Source: Minisyncoccota bacterium (lineage in GTDB: Bacteria > Patescibacteriota > Minisyncoccia > UBA6257 > JAKLIH01). Taken from it: a stretch of DNA of 7,675 nt. The notes under the pieces were generated by a model that was not told where the DNA came from, searched no databases, and saw nothing but the letters and a program-made list of their open reading frames with translations. The first letter of the stretch is position 1. The number at the start of each line of letters is the position of its first letter. A program made the position numbers and the translations under genes. The stretch lies in NCBI GenBank assembly GCA_028702045.1, contig JAQVPP010000023.1, positions 1-7,675 of the forward strand. Reading direction: 5' to 3'. Positions 1 through 5,600 of the stretch are shown here, piece after piece.

Positions 1-11
1 TCTTCCGATCT
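1..11. other. Probable residual Illumina adapter at contig edge
   Basis: The first 11 bases, TCTTCCGATCT, are identical to the 3' end of the standard Illumina TruSeq adapter/primer (the ...GCTCTTCCGATCT end). The Mfd reading frame is open through them, but the encoded residues (Phe-Arg-Ser) do not look like Mfd, whereas recognisable Mfd sequence (Thr-Tyr-Ile-Leu) begins right after, at base 12. They also contain the only in-frame CGA codon of the window. I infer untrimmed adapter rather than genome. Confidence 0.8.
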
Positions 12-620
12 ACATATATTTTACCTTTTAAAAAAGATTTACTACAAGAGACAGTGATAGATGAAATAAAAAGAGAGGGGCAAGTATTTTATTTATATAA
101 TAAAGTTAGTAGTATACATATGCGTGTAAAAGAGTTAAAGAAAATGTTTCCTAATTTAAAAATATCTTTTTTACATGGTAGGATGTTGGAAAAAGATATA
201 TTGTTTGTGATGGATGAGTTTAAGAAAGGAAAAATTGATATATTAGTAACTACTACTATTATTGAAAATGGAATTGATTTACATAATGTGAATACATTGA
301 TTATAGAGGATGCATCTAGATTAGGGTTAAGCCAACTATATCAGCTAAGAGGTAGGATAGGTAGAGGGAATAATCAAGCTTTTTGTTATTGTTTTTATCC
401 TAGGGTTATTAAGGAAAAAGCCAAGTTAAGATTAGAGGCTATAATGAAAGCTAATTATGTAGGAGCTGGATATGAGGTTAGTATGGAAGATCTAAAAATA
501 CGTGGAGCTGGTAATTTGCTTGGCAAAGAGCAGTCTGGTACCATAAATAAAATTGGCTTTAACTTATATTGCCAGATGTTAAATGAGGCAGTGTCTTTAG
601 TTAAAAAATCAGATTTGTAA
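12..620 (+). CDS. mfd: Transcription-repair coupling factor Mfd, C-terminal part (5' partial, lacks the terminal D7 domain)
   Basis: Mfd is a RecG-like SF2 translocase that removes stalled RNA polymerase and recruits UvrA for transcription-coupled repair. The fragment begins inside the second helicase lobe with TYILPF, then GQVFYLYNKV and FLHGRM. Next come motif V (TTTIIENGID) and motif VI (QLRGRIGRG), followed by the Mfd/RecG TRG region with the hallmark DLKIRGAGNLLGKEQSG. These match Mfd rather than RecG. Family members continue for 100 residues or more after the segment seen here as GFNLYCQMLNEAV, but this protein stops (TAA) nine residues later. The next 235 bases cannot encode the missing domain in any frame, so the auto-inhibitory D7 domain appears truly absent. 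The N-terminal UvrA-binding, RNAP-interaction and first helicase parts lie outside the window. The GTG at 54 is internal, not a start. No TGA codon falls in this part. Confidence is high for identity and moderate for the domain loss. Confidence 0.93.
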   Translation, partial: TYILPFKKDLLQETVIDEIKREGQVFYLYNKVSSIHMRVKELKKMFPNLKISFLHGRMLEKDILFVMDEFKKGKIDILVTTTIIENGIDLHNVNTLIIEDASRLGLSQLYQLRGRIGRGNNQAFCYCFYPRVIKEKAKLRLEAIMKANYVGAGYEVSMEDLKIRGAGNLLGKEQSGTINKIGFNLYCQMLNEAVSLVKKSDL

Positions 621-737
621 TAAAAAACCCTCCGACTTTTGATGCGGAGGGTGTTGCTAGGGTGAATTAGGGGATTTGTGATAATCCCCGGATCCCCTTA
701 AAAAAGGGGAATGGTTTGAAACTTTCATGAAGAGCAC
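621..737 (-). ncRNA. Candidate small structured RNA of about 115 nt, minus strand
   Basis: Three GC-rich hairpins stand out in this AT-rich gap. In minus-strand order they are: TCCCCTT/AAGGGGA (693-699 with 704-710), GGGGATT/AATCCCC (683-689 with 670-676), and ACCCTCCG/CGGAGGGT (645-652 with 627-634). The last is followed on the minus strand by TTTTTTATTA, a standard intrinsic terminator. Upstream on the same strand is a promoter-like TTTACT-N17-TATTAT with an extended TG. The predicted transcript therefore starts near 737 and ends near 621, convergent to mfd and divergent from secE. The GGGGAT and ATCCCC blocks can also pair in alternative combinations. I see no SRP-RNA, tmRNA, RNase P or tRNA signature. 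The alternative is a palindromic, REP-like intergenic element that merely forms hairpins. The hairpins are seen; transcription is inferred. Confidence 0.42.
622..652 (-). terminator. Intrinsic terminator on the minus strand, 3' to mfd
   Basis: The stem is 8 perfect pairs (627-634 with 645-652, ACCCTCCG/CGGAGGGT) with a 10-base loop. The A-run at 622-627 becomes a U-tract on the minus strand directly after the stem. On the plus strand the stem is followed by GTTGCTAG, with no U-run, so it is a poor terminator for mfd itself but could protect the mfd mRNA 3' end. Confidence 0.6.
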
Positions 738-743
738 TATTTG

Positions 744-772
744 ATAATATCATAATATATATGAAAAGTAAA
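744..772 (-). promoter_or_regulatory. Candidate extended -10 promoter for the minus-strand small RNA
   Basis: Read on the minus strand: -35 TTTACT (plus 767-772), a 17-base spacer, and -10 TATTAT (plus 744-749) preceded by TGA, which gives an extended -10. It agrees with the sigma-70 consensus at 4/6 and 5/6 positions. The predicted start is about plus 737. It lies between the hairpin cluster and the secE promoter, making the 740-825 segment divergent. AT-rich DNA produces such matches by chance, so it is credible mainly because a terminator sits about 115 bases downstream. Confidence 0.45.
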
Positions 773-799
773 GGTTTTTTAGAGATTTTTTAAATAATG

Positions 800-828
800 T
801 TGACTATTTTGTTTAAAAATGGTAATAT
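800..828 (+). promoter_or_regulatory. Promoter of the secE-nusG-rplK operon
   Basis: TTGACT at 800-805 (5/6 to consensus), an exact 17-base spacer, then TAATAT at 823-828, preceded by TG at 820-821 (extended -10). The predicted start is near 835, leaving a leader of about 20 bases before the secE ATG at 856. A consensus TATAAT at 840-845 is a possible second -10, but it lacks a matching -35 and would give an almost leaderless mRNA. Confidence 0.7.
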
Positions 829-855
829 TAGGGTATATATATAATAAGTATTAGT

Positions 856-1038
856 ATGAACAAACTTAAAACTTTTATACAAGATTCAAGACAAGAGTTA
901 AAAAAGGTACATTGACCAACTAAAAAAGAAACAAAAAAGTTAACTGTTGCTGTTTTAGTTTTGTCAATCTTTTTTGCAATTATTTTATCAAGCATGGATT
1001 TTATTTTAAGTAAAATAATTTATCCAATAATATTTTAA
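856..1038 (+). CDS. secE: Preprotein translocase subunit SecE (contains UGA = Trp)
   Basis: A 60-residue SecE of the short, single-membrane-segment bacterial type. SecE clamps SecY in the SecYEG protein-export channel of the cytoplasmic membrane. The N-terminal amphipathic part reads SRQELKKVH, then TGA (913-915, codon 20), then PTKKETKK. The family signature here is ELKKVxWPTxKE, with a Trp before Pro-Thr, so the TGA falls exactly on the conserved Trp. A hydrophobic segment follows at about residues 33-60 (VAVLVLSIFFAIILSS, later IIYPIIF), and the gene ends with TAA. With a standard code the gene would be split into two pieces too short to call. It is first in the operon behind a strong promoter and is followed by nusG after 2 bases, the usual bacterial order. 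No Shine-Dalgarno is visible before the ATG (AATAAGTATTAGT). Confidence 0.93.
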
Positions 1039-1040
1039 TC

Positions 1041-1586
1041 ATGGCAAAACAGGAATTAAATTTAGGTAGAAATTGGTATGTACTACATACTAATTCTGGT
1101 TATGAAGATGCAGTAGTAACTAGTTTAAAATCAAGAATAGATTCTTTTGATGTGGGAGATAAAGTTTTTAACATTTTAGTGCCTGTAGAAAAGAAGGCTA
1201 AGATGAAAAATGGCAAAAAAGTAGTCAAAGAAGAGAGAATGTATCCTGGTTATGTTTTTGTGGATATGATTGTAGATGACAATTCTTGATATGTAGTTAG
1301 AAATACTCCTCATGTTACAGGATTTATTGGTACTGGGTCAACTCCATTACCTGTAGATCAAAAAGATGTAGATATGATAATGTCTAGGATGGAAACACAA
1401 GAACCTCAATATAATATAGACTTAAAGGCAGGAGATATTATTAAAATTACAGATGGACCTTTTAAAGGTTTTGAAGGAAAAGTCAAAGAAGTCGATTCTG
1501 AAAAAGGTAAGGTTAAAGTTGATGTATCTATCTTTGGTAGAGAAACATCAACAGAAATAAATTTTTTACAAGTTAATAAGTTATAA
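1041..1586 (+). CDS. nusG: Transcription termination/antitermination factor NusG (contains UGA = Trp)
   Basis: NusG binds the RNA polymerase clamp, modulates pausing, and links polymerase to Rho or the ribosome. The reading is 181 residues with UGA decoded, the same length as E. coli NusG. The N-terminal NGN domain (about 10-115) has NWYVLHTNSGYE, the RMYPGYVFVDM core and, after TGA at codon 83 (1287-1289), YVVRNTPHVTGFIG. Homologues read S-W-Y/H-x-V-R here, so UGA is again Trp, while Trp12 uses TGG. The C-terminal KOW domain (about 127-181) has GDIIKITDGPFKGFEGKV and ends NKL. Under the standard code it would look like two fragments (1041-1289 and a C-terminal piece with a false start near 1374). 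The start is 2 bases after the secE stop, and rplK starts 2 bases after its own. No Shine-Dalgarno is visible. Confidence 0.96.
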
Positions 1587-1588
1587 TT

Positions 1589-2014
1589 ATGGCAAAGAAA
1601 GTAAAAGCATTGTTAAAATTAGCAATTGATGCAGGTAAAGCAAATCCTGCTCCTCCAGTTGGTCCTGCATTAGGACAACATGGTGTAAATATTCAAGAAT
1701 TTTGTACTGCATTTAATAATGCAACAAAAGATAAGATGGGAGATGTTATTCCTGTAGAAATTACAATATATGAAGATAGGAGTTTTTCTTTAGTTTTTAA
1801 AGAACCACCTGTATCTAGTTTATTGAAAAAAGAAGCTGGAATAGCAAAAGGATCTGGTACTCCATTAACTAAAAAGGTTGCAAAGATAAATAAATCTCAA
1901 ATGGAAAAAATCATTGAGCGTAAGATGCCTGATTTTAATACAAAAGATGTTGAGCAAGCTAAAAAGATAGTTAAGGGAACAGCTAGAAGCATGGGAATAG
2001 AAGTTGAAGACTAA
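1589..2014 (+). CDS. rplK: 50S ribosomal protein L11 (uL11)
   Basis: Full-length L11 of 141 residues (142 in E. coli). With L10 and L7/L12 it forms the GTPase-associated region at the base of the ribosomal stalk on 23S rRNA. The N-terminal domain has the hallmark PAPPVGPALGQHGVNIQEFC followed by FNNATKD, and then VPVEITIYEDRSF-like sequence. The linker FKEPPVSSLLKKEAG leads to the RNA-binding C-terminal domain (about 72-141) with KINKSQMEKI, MPDFNTKD and GTARSMGIEVED. Family members lack Trp, and there is no TGA. The ATG follows the nusG stop by 2 bases, so translation is probably coupled. The operon ends at once in a terminator; the usual rplA (L1) is missing. Confidence 0.97.
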   Translation: MAKKVKALLKLAIDAGKANPAPPVGPALGQHGVNIQEFCTAFNNATKDKMGDVIPVEITIYEDRSFSLVFKEPPVSSLLKKEAGIAKGSGTPLTKKVAKINKSQMEKIIERKMPDFNTKDVEQAKKIVKGTARSMGIEVED

Positions 2015-2038
2015 GTAGCAATACTTAGTTTTTATTTT
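2007..2038 (+). terminator. Intrinsic terminator of the secE-nusG-rplK operon
   Basis: The stem is CTAAGT (2011-2016) with ACTTAG (2023-2028), loop AGCAAT, extended at the base by AAGA pairing with the first bases of the T-tract. The downstream run is TTTTTATTTT (2029-2038). The hairpin includes the rplK stop codon (TAA, 2012-2014), and its U-tract overlaps the last codons of the convergent comF gene. On the minus strand there is no U-run after the stem, so it works in one direction. Confidence 0.75.
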
Positions 2039-2634
2039 AGAAAAGAAATAACTTTGATTGTTTTTGGCCTTAGTTTTTTAATTTCTTGTTTGGCTGAATT
2101 TAGTGTGGCACCTGTTGTTTTTACATCATCAAATAAGATGATGTTTTTATTTCTTAAAGAAATATCATTTATATAAAAGATGTTGTGGGCGTTCTGGAGT
2201 CTTTTTTGTTTTTTTAATTTTACTTGTTGTTTGGTATGTATTTTTCTTTTTAGAGAAGTATTGATTTGTATGTTTTTGTTTAGCTTTGTTACTTCTTGGG
2301 CTATTAGTTGTGTTTGGTTAAAGCCTCTTACTTTTAGTCTTTTTTTATGAAGAGGGATGGGGATTAAGATGTATTGTTTGTTTGGGTCTATATTCTTTTT
2401 AAAATATTCATTAAGTAATATGCCTAGTGGTACTTTTAGAGATTGGATATTCTTGTATTTTAAAAGATGGATTAGTTGCTTATGGTTTTTGTATGAGAGG
2501 ACATGGCTTTGATTGGGTAATATTTCTTGCTTAAGTTTCTGTAGACAATTGTTACATATGTATGTATTTTCCTTATTGCAGTAGAGACAATTTATTGGGA
2601 AGATTAGATTTATTATTTTATTTCAGATATTCAT
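2032..2634 (-). CDS. comFC: ComF-family phosphoribosyltransferase-like protein (ComFC/GntX type; contains UGA = Trp)
   Basis: A 200-residue protein read on the minus strand from ATG at 2634-2632 to TAA at 2034-2032. ComF proteins are involved in natural DNA uptake in competent bacteria. Near the N-terminus are four cysteines, C16-x2-C19 and C27-x2-C30 (LIFPINCLYCNKEN, ICNNC), the typical ComF zinc-ribbon. In the middle is IPIPLHKKRLKVRGFNQTQ, the family motif PVPLhxxRxxxRGFNQ. Near the C-terminus is LFDDVKTTGATL, the PRPP-binding loop of type I phosphoribosyltransferases. Codon 4 is TGA (plus 2623-2625), read Trp, and there is no later Met, so standard gene callers would miss the gene. The spacing to rplK is 17 bases, convergent. 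The upstream sequence is A-rich with no Shine-Dalgarno. A competence role is inferred from the family; no other com gene is in the window. Confidence 0.9.
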
Positions 2635-2693
2635 TTGATTTTTTGTGTTTTATTTAATATATTTAATATATATAATTTTAAGTAAAAATTAAA
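2635..2693. promoter_or_regulatory. Divergent AT-rich promoter region between comFC and the secreted giant
   Basis: These 59 bases are almost only A and T and separate two divergently transcribed starts. A consensus -10 TATAAT lies at 2671-2676 on the plus strand, with only a weak -35 (TTTATT, 2648-2653, 17-base spacer). It would start transcription near 2683 and give the giant gene a leader of about 11 bases. Several overlapping -10-like sequences exist on the minus strand, and I cannot choose one for comFC. Confidence 0.4.
2652..2669. repeat. Two tandem copies of ATTTAATAT in the divergent promoter
   Basis: ATTTAATAT occurs at 2652-2660 and again directly at 2661-2669, just before the TATAAT candidate. 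Tandem short repeats between divergent genes can be operator half-sites, but in such AT-rich DNA they can equally be low-complexity sequence. It is recorded as seen, with no function claimed. Confidence 0.4.
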
Positions 2694-5600
2694 ATGAAAT
2701 TTAGTAAAATATTATTTTTTAGTTTATTATTTTTATTACCAATGAGTTTGAGTGCATGTAGTATACAGACAGTTGGTTTAAGTAAAGATAATTTTTTAGG
2801 CCATGAGCAAGAGGTAAAAGATATACAAGTGCTTTTAGCTCAAGATTTTGATCTATATTATCCAGGATGAGTTACTGGATATTTTGGTGAATTAACTGCA
2901 ACTGGAATAAAAAATCTACAAGCTAGATATGGAATTGCTCAGACTGGGGTTATGGATCAAAATACTATCAATATATTGTGTCATCAGCAAAGTAAAAATC
3001 TATGCCCTATTAGAAATTATGGATATACAGTAGGAGATGAGGATAAGGTAAATAAGAATAATGATATTAGAATTGTTCAACAATTATTGAGTAAGACTAA
3101 AAAGTATCATACTGGATATTATGGTAAAGTGACTGCGCAACTTATTGCTGCGTTTCAGTCAAAATATAAGCTAAATGTTACTGGAGTATTTACAGAAGAG
3201 ACTAGGGCTATGATGTGTAAGATGCTTACAGGAAATACTAGTGTAGTAAGTACTGTTGATTTAGAATTAGCAAGTGTTAGTTCTTCACAAGGAAATAAAA
3301 TAAAAATGGATGAGAAGACATCTATTGTTTTAAAAGAAAAAAATAATTCTAGTATAGAGTTGCCTGTACATAGTTTGTTAGTTAAGCTAAATGGAAAATC
3401 TGCAACAGGAGTGTTAGATAAACTAGGTGTTGGGCAAGAACGTGAGCAAGAGTTATTATCATTTGTTTGTGATAGTCCAGGAGATAAGATCTTCGAAGTT
3501 TTTCTAGATTATTCTGATAATATTAAGGAAATTGATGAGGTAAATAATATTAAACAACTAGTAGTTAGTTGTGATGGAGGAGATGATTATGGATATGAGT
3601 GTTTGATTGATAAGAATTATCAATGTGTTTATGGTAAGGGAGGTAGGATAGATGATGTAGAGAAGTGTAGTGAATCTTGTGTAAAAAGTACTGAGTTAAG
3701 TAAGCCAGACCTATTGATTAGTAAAGTAGAAAGGGATGGAGATAAGATTAAGATATATGAGGAAAATAAAGGTGTAGTTGCTGATAAGCATTTTCTAGAA
3801 GTTAAGTTAAGTTATAATGATCAGACAATTGATTTTGGTAAGCCAGTAGAATTACCATATATGATAAAAGGAGAAAGAGATTTTTCTTTTGACTTTAAGT
3901 GTCCTGCTGATGGGGTGTTTAATTTTAAATTTAATATAGACTCTACTAATGTTATTAATGAAAGCAATGAGTTAAATAATGTTTTTGAAAAAGAAATTAT
4001 TTGTGGAGATGTGGTTGATGTTTCTAATATTATGTACTCATGTAATAAAGAAAATGGAAGGTGCTATATTAGTACAGAAAATACTGTAGGAGATTATTTA
4101 AATATTGAAGACTGTGTAAATAACTGTACTGTGGATAGTGATTTAACTGAATCTAAACAGGGAGAAGGATATTGTTGTGATGTGGAGAATGGACAATGTA
4201 CATATTATGAAGATGCTAAAGATAGGAGTCAAAAAGGAGAGCCATGTTGTAGTGAAGAAGGGAGGTGTTCTGAATTATGTGCTGGACTATATGAACAAAA
4301 ACAACAAACAACTCCTGAAGATAAAACAGAGCAAAAGGCTTATTGTTGTAGTGTAAAAGAAAAGAGATGTATTGCTTATTCTCCTGCTGAAGCAGTTAAG
4401 TTAAATAAAGGAGGTGTATTTTGTTCTTATGATATGCAAGAGTGTAGTGGTGCTTGTGCTAAGATAATTAAGGCAGAAGAGGAAAAAGATTTAGTAGGGA
4501 AACCTATTATGTATTTTGTTGAAAATACAAATACTAAATTGAAAACTACTTGTGCATATAATCAAATTAAAATTGGTTGAAGTGGGTTAAATAAAGTAGT
4601 GGAATATAGTGAGAATATTGCATTAAATAAAACAGGTAAAGCTATAGACTATACTCAATTAGTTTTTGTGTACGGGAATTCTAGTTTGGTTGCTGGAAAT
4701 ATGGACTTTGTGCCAATACAAGATAGTGGTAGTATTGCGTTTGATAAATTAGTTTCTGGAGATATTACTCCTTTGATTTGTTCTCAAGATATATCTAGCA
4801 TGAATGATGTTTTTCAATGGCAAGCAGATAATAATAAAGGGACAACTAGATATGATTGTTTCCCGTTAAGTTCTTCTGTGCTAAGTCTAGAGTGTGCAGA
4901 TGAAAATGAGGTAGCAGGATATGATATATTAGAAAGCTCAAGTGTTGCTTGTAATCAAGATGGCAATATTCATTTAGATTTAAAAGTGAAGAGTTTAATT
5001 GAGAAAGATATCGATGCTAGGGTTGTAGTAGCTGCTCCATATAAAATAGATAATGAAACATATTTACAAGTTTTATTTCAAGAATATTATACTTTAGGGG
5101 CAGGTAAGGTTAAATCTATTAGTGAAGATTTTCCTAATTTAAAAAGAGTTGGTAATGGTAAGGATGTTATAATATTTGTATTTAGTGGAAGTAATGCATT
5201 TGCAGATGGGGCTACTTTATCATCTGTATTGATGACGAATATGGATTATTATAAATATATCAGTAGAAATCTTGGTCCTGTTTGTGGGGTTAAGGACACA
5301 GAGAATATAGAGGGCAAAATTATGTTTGCTGAACCTACAAGACAAATAGTAGATGTATATGGAAATTGGATAAATAGTAAAGGTAAGATCTCTGCAAGTT
5401 TCAGTAATATTAATGGAGTGTTGCCAACATTAACAGTTGATTTGAGTAAAATATTTAATAATTCAATTACAGTCTCTAAGATAGGTAATATTAGTCCATT
5501 ATCTATTGATAATAATCCTAATAGTAGTAGGTATTCTAGTGATACTGATGTTGTGTTTTTGAAATTAAAAGTGACAAATGGAGTATATAAAGGAGAATTA

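Noticed and set aside
54..620. GTG at 54 as the start of a 188-residue protein
   Set aside because: Clear Mfd sequence (TYILPF) is in frame upstream back to base 12, so the gene is 5'-truncated and the GTG is an internal valine.
621..760. A known RNA (SRP RNA, tmRNA, RNase P, tRNA) or riboswitch in the mfd-secE gap
   Set aside because: None of the conserved cores I know (for example the GGAAGCAG-like SRP loop or GGTTCGAATCC T-arm) is present on either strand, so it is left as unidentified.
621..855. A short protein-coding gene between mfd and secE
   Set aside because: All frames are broken by TAA/TAG, and the segment is occupied by hairpins and promoters.
913..1289. UGA = glycine (table 25, Absconditabacteria/Gracilibacteria)
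   Set aside because: It would place Gly at the conserved Trp of SecE (KKVxWPT) and NusG (SWYxVRNTP). Codon 59 of the giant gene alone would tolerate either reading.
856..2634. secE, nusG and comF as pseudogenes with premature stops
   Set aside because: Every interruption is TGA, never TAA or TAG, with no frameshifts, and two fall on invariant Trp positions. Decay would not give this pattern in essential genes.
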